A stretch of DNA of 64,000 nucleotides from Methylobacterium dankookense (GCF_902141855.1 NZ_CABFVH010000029.1:1-64000); one strand, 5' to 3'. Counted from the stretch's first letter, positions 1-8,268 are shown. The notes: generated from the letters alone by a model not told the origin. A program made the numbers and translations.

Positions 1-117
1 GCCGATCAGCGCGTGGATCGTGCCGCGCGCGACCTCAAGGGTCACGCCGCTCACGGCGCGGAACCCCTTGAACTCCTTCGTCAATCCGCTCGTCGCCAGG
101 ATGATGTCCTGAGCCAA
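1..117 (-). CDS. ABC transporter ATP-binding protein, N-terminal fragment (LivG-like)
   Basis: This is the first 39 codons of a gene that runs off the left edge. The peptide contains the SGLTKEFKGFRAVSGV beta-strand pattern and ends at HALIG, just where the Walker A loop of an ABC ATPase would begin. The pattern resembles LivG-type ATPases of branched-chain amino acid importers, which supply energy at the inner face of the membrane. I chose a TTG start at 117-115 because GGAGGG (129-124) lies six bases upstream. An in-frame ATG at 132 would place that purine run inside the gene. The exact substrate cannot be judged from this fragment. Confidence 0.7.
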   Translation of the reverse strand, partial: MAQDIILATSGLTKEFKGFRAVSGVTLEVARGTIHALIG

Positions 118-285
118 GCGCAACCCTCCCATGCAATTGCGGCGAGCTTGTACCGGAAGCGCGAGCGGCGTCCACCGCATTTCGCATTCAGCCGGGGACA
201 AAGCGGCGCCGCTGACAGGAAGGGGGCAAACGAAAAAGGCGGGGCTCGCGCCCCGCCTCCATGGCATCGCTCGTTGTGAGACGGC

Positions 286-549
286 TCAGTAGGCCGGGCC
301 GCCGGAGGTCTGGCCGTATTGCGGCACGAGGCGCTCCTGCTGGTTGGCGTTGCCGGCCTTGGCGGAATCGACGGCGTTCCAGTCGCGAACGCTCCTGCGG
401 GCGCCGGCGATCGAGCCGGTGGTGGCGGGATCGAAGACGCTCACCGGGGCGCGGCCGGGATGGGGCCAGTTGCCGGCCTGGGCGAACGCGGCCGGGGCGG
501 CCAGGCTCAGGGCGACGGCAACAGCGGCGGTAGCGAAACGGGTCTTCAT
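286..549 (-). CDS. small secreted protein, unknown function
   Basis: An 87-residue protein starts with MKTRF and a typical Sec signal peptide (Ala/Val-rich core, residues 5-22, cleavage probably after AFAQ). The mature part is about 63 residues, with a PATTGSIAGARRSVRDWN stretch and a Tyr C-terminus. No catalytic motif is visible. It is probably periplasmic. An upstream in-frame start (MMDTV at 564) is possible but would precede the signal peptide with acidic residues. It stands alone, convergent with the fragment at the left edge. Confidence 0.6.
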   Translation of the reverse strand: MKTRFATAAVAVALSLAAPAAFAQAGNWPHPGRAPVSVFDPATTGSIAGARRSVRDWNAVDSAKAGNANQQERLVPQYGQTSGGPAY

Positions 550-781
550 CACAGTATCCATCATGTTCTGGCGGCTGAACTGCCGGGCGTGCTCTTCGCG
601 AAGTCTTGAAAATAGCCCGCCGACAGGAGCCTTTGTTCTCGTACGAGACGGATATGGTGCCCGCATCCCGGCCGCGACGTGCGTTCGAGCACATCGCTCC
701 GGACCGCACTGGCGTGCCGGCGCCCCGGCGCGTATCCCGGGGGCACGGGCCAGCGCCGCGGCCGACAGGAGCGACACGAGC

Positions 782-1171
782 ATGAGCGACCCGATCGAGC
801 GCATCGCCACGCAGGCCGTGCCCACGCCCGCCGGGCATTACGCGCAGGCCACCGCGTGGCGCGACCTCGTCTTCGTCTCCGGCCAGCTCGGGCCCCGCAG
901 CGACGGCAGCCACACGGCGGGCGAGCCCTTCGAGGTGCAGGCCCGGCAGGCGCTGACGAACCTCCTCGCGATCCTGGCCGAGGCCGGGTGCGGGCCGGAG
1001 CGCGTCCTGCGCTGCACCGCCTACATCGTCGGCGTCGAGAACTGGCCGATCTTCAACCGGGTCTATGCCGAGATGTTCGGGGCGGCCAAGCCCGCCCGCA
1101 CCGTGGTGCCGGTGGCCGCGCTCAACCACGGCTACCTCGTCGAGGTCGAGGCGATCGGTGCGCGCGGCTGA
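782..1171 (+). CDS. RidA/YjgF/Rid family protein
   Basis: A 129-residue protein has the Rid-family length and layout: an N-terminal GHYAQAT strand, VFVSGQLG near residue 33, and a C-terminal block (YAEMFG...PART) with the conserved Arg that contacts the substrate carboxylate. Family members are trimeric enamine/imine deaminases, or relatives that have lost that activity, and act in the cytoplasm. The start is supported by an AGGAG about 12 bases upstream. It lies 70 bases before hemF and could share its transcript. Whether it is a true RidA or another Rid subgroup cannot be decided here. Confidence 0.88.
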   Translation: MSDPIERIATQAVPTPAGHYAQATAWRDLVFVSGQLGPRSDGSHTAGEPFEVQARQALTNLLAILAEAGCGPERVLRCTAYIVGVENWPIFNRVYAEMFGAAKPARTVVPVAALNHGYLVEVEAIGARG

Positions 1172-1240
1172 GCCCGCCCGAAAACCTGCATTGATTCATC
1201 GCATTGACGCTCGCCCGGGCAGATGGGAGACCCTGCCGCC

Positions 1241-2167
1241 ATGACACGGCCCGACCTGCCCCATCCCCTCCCCTCCGAGGCCGACATCGCGGCCCTGAAA
1301 GCGGAGGCCGGCGCGTGGTTCGCCGGCCTGCGCGACCGCATCACGGCGTCGCTCGAGGCCATCGAGGCGGAGGCCGCGGGGCCCTTCGACGCGGACGCGC
1401 CGGCCGGGCCGCAGCGCTTCGTGCGCACCCCCTGGGAGCGCACCGACCATGACGGCCGGCCCGGCGGCGGCGGCACCATGGCGATCCTGAAGGGCCGGGT
1501 CTTCGAGAAGGCCGGCGTGCACGTCTCGGCGGTGCACGGGGAGTTCGCCCCCGAGTTCCGGGCGCAGATCCCCGGCGCCGCGGAGGATCCGCGCTTCTTC
1601 GCCACCGGCATCTCGCTGATCGTCCATCCCTGGAACCCGAACGTGCCGACCGTGCACATGAACACGCGGCTGGTGGTGACCACGAAGGCCTGGTTCGGGG
1701 GCGGGGCCGACCTCACCCCCGTGCTGGACCGGCGCCGCACCCAGGAGGATCCGGATTCCGAGCTGTTCCACGCGGCCCTGCGCCGGGCCTGCGAGGCGCA
1801 TGCGCCCGCGGTCGACTACGCGCGCTACAAGGCTTGGTGCGACGAGTATTTCTGGCTGAAGCACCGCGACGAGCCGCGCGGCATCGGCGGCATCTTCTAC
1901 GACTACCACTGGACCGGCGGGCCGCAGGAAGACCTCGCCTTCACCCGCGACGTAGGGCTGGCCTTCCTCGAGGCCTATCCGGCGATCGTCCGGCGCAACC
2001 TCGCCACGCCCTGGAGCGAGGCCGACCGCTACGAGCAGCAGGTGCGGCGCGGGCGCTACGTGGAGTTCAACCTGCTCTACGACCGCGGCACGATCTTCGG
2101 CCTGAAGACCGGCGGCAACGTCGCCTCGATCCTGTCCTCGCTGCCCCCCACCGTCCGCTGGCCGTGA
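1241..2167 (+). CDS. hemF: oxygen-dependent coproporphyrinogen-III oxidase
   Basis: A 308-residue aerobic HemF converts coproporphyrinogen III to protoporphyrinogen IX with O2 in haem biosynthesis. Visible signatures are VHMNTRLVVTTKAWFGGGAD, a long HRDEPRGIGGIFYDY stretch and the C-terminal RYVEFNLLYDRGTIFGLK block. The length suits the family. I chose the ATG at 1241, preceded by GGGAGA; an ATG at 1223 has no clear Shine-Dalgarno. The stop overlaps the GTG start of the next gene, suggesting translational coupling to a helicase-like protein. Confidence 0.93.
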   Translation: MTRPDLPHPLPSEADIAALKAEAGAWFAGLRDRITASLEAIEAEAAGPFDADAPAGPQRFVRTPWERTDHDGRPGGGGTMAILKGRVFEKAGVHVSAVHGEFAPEFRAQIPGAAEDPRFFATGISLIVHPWNPNVPTVHMNTRLVVTTKAWFGGGADLTPVLDRRRTQEDPDSELFHAALRRACEAHAPAVDYARYKAWCDEYFWLKHRDEPRGIGGIFYDYHWTGGPQEDLAFTRDVGLAFLEAYPAIVRRNLATPWSEADRYEQQVRRGRYVEFNLLYDRGTIFGLKTGGNVASILSSLPPTVRWP

Positions 2168-3282
2168 GCGCGGGCGTCCCCACCCGGTTCGCGCCGCAGC
2201 AGGAAGCTGCGCTCAAGGCGATCGCCGACTGGCGCAAGGGCGGCGAGACCCCGGTCTTCCGCCTGTTCGGCTATGCCGGCACCGGCAAGACCACGCTCGC
2301 CCGCCGCATCGCCGAGGACGTGGACGGCACGGTTCTGTTCGGCGCCTTCACCGGCAAGGCGGCCTCGGTGATGCGCGCCAAGGGCTGCTTTGACGCCGGC
2401 ACCATCCACAGCCTGATCTACCGCACCAAGGAGGCGGACGAGGGCGGCCCGACCTTCACCCTCAACCGCTCCGGGCCCGCGGCCAAGGCCGACCTCATCG
2501 TCATCGACGAGTGCTCGATGGTCGATTCGGATCTCGGGCATGACCTCCTCTCCTTCGGCAAGCCGGTTCTGGTGCTGGGCGACCCCGCGCAGCTGCCGCC
2601 GGTGCGCGGCGGCGGCTTCTTCACGGAGGCCGAGCCCGACGTGATGCTCACCGACGTGCACCGGCAGGCTGAGGACGACCCGATCGTGCGCATGGCCATG
2701 ACGGTGCGCGAGGGCGGGCGGCTGGCGCCCGGCCGCTACGGGGCGAGCGAGGTGGTCTCCCGCCGCGAGATCCATCCCGAGCAGGTGCTCGACTGCGACC
2801 AGGTGCTGGTGGGCCTCAACAAGACGCGGCGCCTCTACAACAACCGCCTGCGGGAGCTCGCCGGCCATACCGACCCGATGCCGGCGGTGGGCGAGAAGCT
2901 GGTCTGCCTGCGGAACGACCGCACCAAGGGCCTGCTCAACGGCTCGACCTGGACGGTGAAGGCGCTGCGCGCGCCCCCGCGCCCCGACATGGTCCGCCTC
3001 GACGTGGTGCCCGACGACGACCCGGCCCTGCGGCGGCGGGCCACCGACATCAAGGTGCTGCGCCAGATCATCGCCGGCAGCGAGGAGGAGATCCCGCTCT
3101 ATCTCCGCCGCGAGACCGACGAGTTCACCTACGGCTACGCGCTCACCGTGCACAAGGCGCAGGGCTCGCAATGGGACAAGGTCGTCCTGTTCGACGAATC
3201 CTACGCCTTCCGCGAGCACCGCGCCCGCTGGCTCTATACCGGCCTGACCCGGGCCGCCGAGGCGGTGACGGTGGTGGTGTAG
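2164..3282 (+). CDS. RecD-like AAA ATPase / superfamily 1 helicase-like protein
   Basis: A 372-residue protein begins with a GTG overlapping the hemF stop by four bases. It has Walker A GYAGTGKTT (residues 36-44), motif II VIDECSM (113-119), LVLGDPAQLPPV as motif III, and a C-terminal TYGYALTVHKAQGSQW typical of the UvrD_C_2 domain of RecD-type helicases. It lacks the N-terminal domain of full RecD2 proteins, so it is a minimal SF1 motor. It probably acts on DNA ends or stalled forks, but the substrate is inferred. The upstream in-frame extension lies inside hemF and is not believed. Confidence 0.85.
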   Translation: MSAGVPTRFAPQQEAALKAIADWRKGGETPVFRLFGYAGTGKTTLARRIAEDVDGTVLFGAFTGKAASVMRAKGCFDAGTIHSLIYRTKEADEGGPTFTLNRSGPAAKADLIVIDECSMVDSDLGHDLLSFGKPVLVLGDPAQLPPVRGGGFFTEAEPDVMLTDVHRQAEDDPIVRMAMTVREGGRLAPGRYGASEVVSRREIHPEQVLDCDQVLVGLNKTRRLYNNRLRELAGHTDPMPAVGEKLVCLRNDRTKGLLNGSTWTVKALRAPPRPDMVRLDVVPDDDPALRRRATDIKVLRQIIAGSEEEIPLYLRRETDEFTYGYALTVHKAQGSQWDKVVLFDESYAFREHRARWLYTGLTRAAEAVTVVV

Positions 3283-3293
3283 GGGGCGAGCGG

Positions 3294-3313
3294 GAGGGGC
3301 CCCCGAGCCCCTC
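3294..3313 (+). terminator. putative terminator after the hemF-helicase pair
   Basis: A 7-bp perfect stem (GAGGGGC/GCCCCTC) with a six-base loop lies 12 bases after the helicase stop. Only a weak T-rich tract follows (GTTTAAC near 3325), so intrinsic termination is plausible but not strong. Confidence 0.4.
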
Positions 3314-3326
3314 TCGACGCCCCTGT

Positions 3327-3749
3327 TTAACCCATGGCCTCTTCGTACAGGTCGGAGGCCGAGGGCGCGGCCTCGAGGTTCCAGCGTATGGTGCGCCAGG
3401 CCTTGCCGGGCCCGTCGCTGTATCCGCCCTTGTGCCATGCCGGGAGGATCCGGCCGCGTCCCGCGCTGTTCACCAGCGTCGTCGCGCCGAACATGTTCTC
3501 GATGACCATGCCGTAGACCCAGCCGAGGCCGCCCTTGTTGTATCCGCAGCGGATACTGACGGGCGACAGCATGCCTGCCTTCAATCCGACCATCGTTCCA
3601 CCGTTGATATGGGACAGCGAGTTTCCGAAGACCGACCAGGGGTAATTGGTGTGCCGGTTGACCGTCTGGGGCGTGATGGGAAGGTTCATGATCAGGAGGC
3701 AGGAATACGCAGTATCACTCTCGTCTTCAGCAGAAAGCATGTACCGCAT
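3327..3749 (-). CDS. hypothetical protein
   Basis: A 140-residue protein starts MRYMLSAEDESD after a good GGAGG nine bases upstream. A longer in-frame start at 3875 would add 42 residues from repeat-like DNA and is less likely. The sequence is rich in Gly, Asn and aromatic residues (NGGTMVGLKAG, GGLGWVYGMVIENMFG) and has no signal peptide, transmembrane segment or known catalytic motif that I recognise. It converges on the helicase gene. Base composition is slightly less GC-rich than its neighbours. Confidence 0.6.
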   Translation of the reverse strand: MRYMLSAEDESDTAYSCLLIMNLPITPQTVNRHTNYPWSVFGNSLSHINGGTMVGLKAGMLSPVSIRCGYNKGGLGWVYGMVIENMFGATTLVNSAGRGRILPAWHKGGYSDGPGKAWRTIRWNLEAAPSASDLYEEAMG

Positions 3750-3839
3750 GGTGGCATCCTCCGACCTGCTTTCTTGTTTTGAGGTGGGCGAGGATGCGGC
3801 AGGGTATGAATTCGCACAAGTCTTACGCTGAAGATTAGA

Positions 3840-3940
3840 GCGCTCTCCGCCGAAGTGGACACCGGTTCGGCGCAAGAGAGCGCGTCAAAACAAGAGATTA
3901 GAGCCGTTCCCGATTGCAACGCGATCGGGAACGGCTCTAG
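3840..3940 (+). repeat. dispersed ~100-bp palindromic element, family D copy 1
   Basis: A head (CTCTCCGCCGAAGTGGACAC, then a GGTTCGGCG arm) is followed by a 16-bp perfect stem (3899-3914 with 3924-3939, TAGAGCCGTTCCCGAT and its complement). The same architecture occurs reversed at 52131-52332, twice in tandem, and partly at 52862-52909. No coding capacity is evident; it looks like a MITE or REP-like mobile intergenic repeat. Confidence 0.8.
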
Positions 3941-4012
3941 GGCGTCTAATACTTAAGCATCATGGTTTCGCGTGATGCAGGACGGCGTGGGGCAGGCGTA
4001 TCCCATCTCCTC

Positions 4013-4130
4013 ACCTCATCCTGAGGCGCGCGGCGTCAGCCGAGCCTCGAAGGAAGCCTCCACGGATCGCGGCGCTATCTGGAGGTCTCCTTCGAGGCCT
4101 CCGCGTCGCTCCGGCGCCTCAGGATGAGGT
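4013..4130. repeat. dispersed palindromic element, family A copy 1
   Basis: Perfect 17-bp inverted arms (4013-4029 and 4114-4130; ACCTCATCCTGAGGCGC) enclose an inner imperfect inverted pair (about 4045-4062 with 4080-4097). The whole element can fold into one long hairpin. A second copy with the same outer and inner arms is at 62932-63046, so it is a dispersed repeat and not a gene-specific terminator. Confidence 0.85.
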
Positions 4131-4160
4131 GGATGGGTGGAGCAATGCGGGTCTGCCGTC

Positions 4161-4189
4161 TTGACAATGTTCCTGTTTTGTGCTCATTT
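4161..4189 (+). promoter_or_regulatory. possible SOS-type promoter (TTGACA plus LexA-like box), orphan
   Basis: TTGACA (4161-4166) is followed by GTTC-N7-GTGC (4169-4183), close to the alphaproteobacterial LexA box GTTC-N7-GTTC and placed in the promoter spacer. A weak TCATTT could serve as -10. No credible gene follows; the next 330 bases contain only antisense-like open frames before repeat C1. A similar arrangement is at 47467-47495. Confidence 0.3.
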
Positions 4190-4517
4190 GCCGGGGCCTG
4201 CCGCGACGCGTCGTGAGACGCCTCGGGGCGCCGCCCCGGTCAGCCGCCGGGACGGCGTGCGACAGGACGGTGCCTGCGTCTGCCGTCGGCTGCGGCAGCC
4301 CCGGGCGCGGGACGCGACACGACCCCCGGCTCGGGCTGGGCGACCTGCCTGGGGAGGAAATGCCCCAGGCCCGACCCTGACCTGGGCGGTGCGGAGGGAA
4401 GCTGCGGCGCCATCCACTACGGGATGGCGTGCGACGAAGGCTCGCTCGGAAGCGCCGAGGGCTCTGACCTCGGGACTGTCTTAGCGCCAGCTCGCGACCT
4501 CGCGTGACGGACACCGG

Positions 4518-4623
4518 ACGCAAAATCGGATGATCGGCCGGGCGATCCGGCTCTCATCCGCGGGACGCCGGGGAGCCGGCTTTGTGCAACGTTGCGTCTT
4601 CGGGCTTCGCGGCGTCCCGCGTC
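4518..4623 (+). repeat. dispersed element, family C copy 1
   Basis: The segment runs from an AAATCGGATGA motif through CTCTCATCCGCGGGACGCCG to GGCGTCCCGCGTC. It has an 11-bp inverted pair (4560-4570 with 4610-4620). The reverse complement of 46980-47087 matches it over most of its length. It lies just past the stop of the dehydrogenase gene on the opposite strand and may act as its 3' hairpin. Confidence 0.7.
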
Positions 4624-4705
4624 ACCCCGACTTTGGGCCATGCCCCCGGCGCAGCAGCGCGCGGGGCCGAAAGCACGTGTGCTCCTCGGATGCGGGACCC
4701 CGTCC

Positions 4706-5785
4706 TCAGCCGAGCGCCTGCTCCACCGCCTGGCCGCAGGCCGTGGTGTCGGCGTTGCCGCCGAGGTCGCGGGTGCGCAGGGTCCGCTCGGAGAGCACGC
4801 GCTCGATGCCCGACACGATCTCGGCCGCGGCCGTCCGCTCGCCGAGATGCTCCAGCATCATCGCCCCCGACCAGATCTGGCCGATCGGGTTGGCGATGCC
4901 CTGCCCTGCGATGTCGGGGGCCGAGCCGTGCACCGGCTCGAACACCGAGGGGAAGAGCCGGTCCGGGTTGATGTTGCCGGACGGCGCGATGCCGATCGTG
5001 CCGGTGCAGGCGGGGCCGAGATCCGACAGGATGTCGCCGAACAGGTTCGAGGCCACCACCACGTCGAACCGGTCCGGGTTCAGCACGAAATGCGCGGTCA
5101 GGATGTCGATGTGGTACTGGTCCCAGCGCACGTCCGGGTAGTGCTCGGCCATGGCCCGCACGCGCTCGTCCCAGTAGGGCATCGTGATCGAGATGCCGTT
5201 GGACTTCGTCGCCGAGGTCAGGTGCTGCTTCGGCCGCGATTGCGCGAGTTCGAAGGCGAAGCGCAACACCCGGTCGGTGCCGTGCCGGGTGAAGACCGAT
5301 TCCTGCACGGCGAACTCGCGGTCCGTGCCGGCGAACATCCTGCCGCCCGCATTCGAGTACTCGCCCTCGGTGTTCTCGCGGACCACCCAGAAGTCGATGT
5401 CGCCGGGGTTGCGGCCCGCGAGCGGGCTCGGCACGCCGGGCATCAGGCGCACGGGCCGCAGGTTCACGTACTGGTCGAACTCGCGCCGGAACAGGATCAG
5501 CGAGCCCCAGAGCGAGATGTGGTCGGGCACCTGCTCCGGCATGCCCACCGCGCCGAAGAAGATCGCGTCGTGGGAGCCGATCTGTGCCTTCCAGTCCGCG
5601 GGCATCATCTGCCCGTGCCGGGCGTAGTAGTCGCAGGAGGCGAAGTCGAACCAGTCGAGCTGGAGCCTGAAGCCGTGCCGCTTGGCGGCGGCCTCCAGCA
5701 CGCGGACGCCCTCCGGCACCACCTCCTTGCCGATGCCGTCGCCGGGGATGACCGCGATGCGGTAGCTGCGCTCGGAACTGGCCAT
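4706..5785 (-). CDS. ttuC: tartrate dehydrogenase / D-malate dehydrogenase family
   Basis: A 359-residue NAD-dependent beta-decarboxylating dehydrogenase of the isopropylmalate/tartrate family. It shows the N-terminal IPGDGIGKEVVPEG, the VVRENTEGEYSN substrate loop with ENTEGEY, the metal-binding NLFGDILSDLG, and the FEPVHGSAPDIAGQGIANP cofactor region. The HISLWGSLILFRREFDQYVNLRP stretch fits the tartrate/D-malate subgroup better than LeuB. The ATG follows a strong AAGGAGGAGA. It would oxidise tartrate or D-malate in the cytoplasm; the true substrate is inferred. It has its own unit, 87 bases downstream of the ClC gene. Confidence 0.85.
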   Translation of the reverse strand: MASSERSYRIAVIPGDGIGKEVVPEGVRVLEAAAKRHGFRLQLDWFDFASCDYYARHGQMMPADWKAQIGSHDAIFFGAVGMPEQVPDHISLWGSLILFRREFDQYVNLRPVRLMPGVPSPLAGRNPGDIDFWVVRENTEGEYSNAGGRMFAGTDREFAVQESVFTRHGTDRVLRFAFELAQSRPKQHLTSATKSNGISITMPYWDERVRAMAEHYPDVRWDQYHIDILTAHFVLNPDRFDVVVASNLFGDILSDLGPACTGTIGIAPSGNINPDRLFPSVFEPVHGSAPDIAGQGIANPIGQIWSGAMMLEHLGERTAAAEIVSGIERVLSERTLRTRDLGGNADTTACGQAVEQALG

Positions 5786-5872
5786 GGTCTCCTCCTTGTC
5801 GGGCCCCGGACTGACGAAGCGGACGCCCCCGGTCAACGCCCCGGCCTGACAATCGCCCCGGTCCGGCACCGA

Positions 5873-7783
5873 TCAGACCGGCTCGCCCGCGATGGTGCGG
5901 CGCTGGCGCTCCAGCTCGTCGCTGTAGCGCTTGAGGGTGTGGCTCTCGGTGAGCATCCCGATCACCCGGCGCTCGGCGGGGCCGTCGACCACGGCGAGCG
6001 CCTCGCTCTCCGCCCGGTCGAAGACGGACGCCGCCTCCTTGGCGTTCATCTCGGGCGTCAGGAACTCCGTCGGATAGCGCACCACGTCGGCGAGTTGGGG
6101 CTCGTCGCCCTCCTGCGCCTCCCGGGCGGCGGCATGCGCCTCGGGCACCAGGACCATGCCGGCATAGCGCTCCTCGGCATCGACCACGATGATCCGCGAG
6201 GGCGAGCCGATCGGGTGGGCGCGCAGGAAGCTCGCCAGCGGCGTGTCGAGGGGGACGGGGCGGATGTCCTTGCGCATCAGGCGCCCGACCGTGAGCGTGC
6301 GGATCCAGCCGACATCGTGGGCGCTGCGGATGCTCTCGCCGCGCAGGTGGAAGCGCCAGGTGGCGAAGGAATAGCCGAAGGTCTTGCGCACGGTGAGCGA
6401 GGAGGCGATCACCGCGGCGAGCACGAGGCCGGTGATCGGCAGGCTGCCCGTCACCTCCAGCGCCAGGAAGGTCATGGTGAGCGGGCCGCCGATCACCGCC
6501 ACCGCGAGCGCGCTCATGCCGATCACTGCGTAGGCGAGCGGCGTCAGCCCGAAGCCCGCCATTGCCGGCACGAGAAGCGGGCCGATCAGCGCGAAGAGCT
6601 TGCCGGCGAGCGCGCCGAGGAACAGCGAGGCGAAGAACAGGCCGCCGCGGAAGCCCGAGCCGATCGAGATCGCCGAGGCCGTGGCCTTGGCGGCGAACAG
6701 CAGCGCGAGCCCGAGGATGCCGTAATCCTCCGCATGTTCCGCGAAGTGCTGGTGGAGCGCCCCGTGGCCGCCCGAGAGCACCTGCGGCGAGGCGACGAGC
6801 GCCAGCGCCCCGACGCAGAGCCCGCCGACGGCCGGCGCCGCCGCCCGCGGGATCCGGCTCGCCTGGACCAGCCGCTCGACCAGGGTGACGCCGCGCATGA
6901 TCAGGATGCCGAGCCCGGCGCAGACGAGGCCGAGGACGAGGCTCGGCAGGGTCTCGAAGCTCGTCACCGTCGAGGTGGTCACCGCCTGCATGTTGGCGAC
7001 ATCCACCAGCGGATCGGCCGGGACGAGCCCGCGCGCGACGAGGCTGCCGCAGAGGGCGGCCACCACCACGGGGGTGAGCGTGGCGATGGCGTAGGTGCCG
7101 ATGATCAGCTCGAAGGCGTAGAAGGCGCCGGTGAGCGGGGCGCCGAAGGCGGCGGCGATGGCGGCGGCGGCGCCGCAGCCGACGAGGGTGCGCAGGTCCG
7201 CGCGCCGCATCTCGAAGCTGATCCCGAGCCGCGAGGCGATGCCGGAGCAGATCTGCGTGTAGCCGGCCTCCAGCCCCACCGAGGCGCCCGAGCCGTTCGA
7301 GATCACGTTCTGCACCACCACATAGAGGCTGTCGCGCAGGGACATCCGGCCCCCGTGCAGGGCGTTCGCCTCGATCGGGTCGATGGCCGGGCGCCGCCGC
7401 ATCGACCGGATCCGGCCGACCGCGAAGAGCAGCAGGCCGAGGGCGATGCCGCCGAGGCAGGGGGCGAGCAGCAGCGCCAGCGGATCGACATCCTGCGCGG
7501 CGCTGAGGCGGCTGCCGTGCGGCAGCCGGTAGAGCGCCTCGCGCAGCCCCTGCGTGGCGAGGTTCATCACCGAGACGGCGAGGCCGCCGATGCAGCCGGT
7601 GAGCGCGGCGAGCACCACCATGCCCGCCTCGCTGCGGCGGACGAAGGCGCGCAGCCGTTCCGGGGCCAGCAGCCAGGCCGCCCGGCGCCCGCCCTCCCCG
7701 CCCGGCCGCGCCGGAGCCGGCCTGGCGGTGCTCCCCGGCTTCGCGGCTGCCGGCTTCGCGGTGCGGTTGGAACGCTGGCTCAC
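5873..7783 (-). CDS. ClC-family chloride channel/antiporter with CBS domains
   Basis: A 636-residue membrane protein with about ten hydrophobic segments between residues 45 and 460, followed by two CBS-like repeats (DIRPVPLDTPLASFLRA... and EFLTPEMNAKEAASVF...). ClC features are GSGASVGLEAGYTQ and GFRGGLFFASLFLG. Both depart from the usual GKxGPxxH and GxFxP selectivity loops, so anion preference may differ. The start is a GTG at 7783 with GAGGGGGG upstream; the open frame extends further into the tRNA leader but lacks a better start. The basic N-terminal 40 residues are low-complexity Ala/Pro/Lys. Confidence 0.85.
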   Translation of the reverse strand: MSQRSNRTAKPAAAKPGSTARPAPARPGGEGGRRAAWLLAPERLRAFVRRSEAGMVVLAALTGCIGGLAVSVMNLATQGLREALYRLPHGSRLSAAQDVDPLALLLAPCLGGIALGLLLFAVGRIRSMRRRPAIDPIEANALHGGRMSLRDSLYVVVQNVISNGSGASVGLEAGYTQICSGIASRLGISFEMRRADLRTLVGCGAAAAIAAAFGAPLTGAFYAFELIIGTYAIATLTPVVVAALCGSLVARGLVPADPLVDVANMQAVTTSTVTSFETLPSLVLGLVCAGLGILIMRGVTLVERLVQASRIPRAAAPAVGGLCVGALALVASPQVLSGGHGALHQHFAEHAEDYGILGLALLFAAKATASAISIGSGFRGGLFFASLFLGALAGKLFALIGPLLVPAMAGFGLTPLAYAVIGMSALAVAVIGGPLTMTFLALEVTGSLPITGLVLAAVIASSLTVRKTFGYSFATWRFHLRGESIRSAHDVGWIRTLTVGRLMRKDIRPVPLDTPLASFLRAHPIGSPSRIIVVDAEERYAGMVLVPEAHAAAREAQEGDEPQLADVVRYPTEFLTPEMNAKEAASVFDRAESEALAVVDGPAERRVIGMLTESHTLKRYSDELERQRRTIAGEPV

Positions 7784-7899
7784 GCCCCCCTCATACGGGC
7801 GCGCGGGCCGACGCGTCCACACCATGCATCCACAGCGTGCGTGTGAGCCGCACAGGCGGCTTGAAATGCCCGCCGCCGCAGGATACATCGCGCCGCAGT

Positions 7900-7976
7900 G
7901 CAGCCGTAGCTCAGTTGGTTAGAGCACCAGATTGTGGATCTGGGGGTCCCCCGTTCGAGCCGGGGCGGCTGTACCA
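7900..7976 (+). tRNA. tRNA-His (GTG)
   Basis: A 77-nt cloverleaf with anticodon GTG at 7934-7936, encoded CCA at 7974-7976, a T loop TTCGAGC and acceptor arms GCAGCCG/CGGCTGT. The discriminator is A73 and no G-1:C73 pair is encoded, as is known for alphaproteobacterial tRNA-His. The first acceptor pair is a G-U wobble. Its 3' half (from 7930) is duplicated at 25360-25408 as the island attachment site. Confidence 0.96.
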
Positions 7977-7978
7977 TC
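7930..7978 (+). repeat. attL, 49-bp direct repeat
   Basis: This is identical to 25360-25408. It spans from the anticodon stem of tRNA-His through CCA plus two bases. The tRNA gene stays intact on this side, so the island restores the 3' half on integration. Confidence 0.95.
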
Positions 7979-8014
7979 ACTTAGCGGATTTCAGGGATCT
8001 CGAAATTCGCACTG

Positions 8015-8033
8015 GGGTAACGCTCAGGGTAAC
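8015..8033 (+). promoter_or_regulatory. integrase arm-type sites, left end
   Basis: Two direct copies of GGGTAAC (8015-8021 and 8027-8033) lie 37-55 bases inside attL. The same heptamer occurs twice and once inverted inside attR (25209-25253). Such paired direct motifs are typical of integrase N-terminal-domain arm sites; assignment is by position and repetition. Confidence 0.6.
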
Positions 8034-8085
8034 AGCGGCACCCCTCTCCTGCCCATATCGAAAAGCGATACGAGCGTGACAGCGG

Positions 8086-8268
8086 TCATGGCCTTGTTCG
8101 CCACCTTGCCCGCACGCAGGCCGGCACGCCTGAAGCGGCGGAGAGGGGATGAAGGCCAGCGGCCTCCATCCGATTTGCCGCCCGCCGCATCAGGCGGTTG
8201 GCGCGCTGAAGGTCCTGGCGGGAGGCCCGGATCAGCCAGAGATGATGCAAAGCGCGGATCAGGCGCAT
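8086..8268 (-). CDS. small basic hypothetical protein
   Basis: Sixty residues starting MRLIRALHHLWLIRASRQDL, strongly basic, probably helical and possibly nucleic-acid binding. GGAGGAGGG lies nine bases before the ATG. It overlaps the stop of the preceding gene by ten bases and is the last gene of a four-gene overlapping block. A longer frame to 8334 would lie within that gene. No family recognised. Confidence 0.5.
   Translation of the reverse strand: MRLIRALHHLWLIRASRQDLQRANRLMRRAANRMEAAGLHPLSAASGVPACVRARWRTRP

Noticed and set aside
188..1129. Long minus-strand frames across the RidA gene
   Set aside because: Arg/Gly/Ala-rich composition with no domain; antisense to a clear RidA gene. Typical shadow frames of high-GC DNA.
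4137..4523. Overlapping plus and minus frames between repeats A1 and C1
   Set aside because: Unnatural composition, no ribosome site and repeat-derived DNA. Kept only as an orphan promoter region.
4592..7846. A 1084-codon plus-strand frame
   Set aside because: It is antisense to the dehydrogenase and ClC genes, whose conserved motifs are unmistakable; its protein is His/Arg/Gly-rich shadow sequence.
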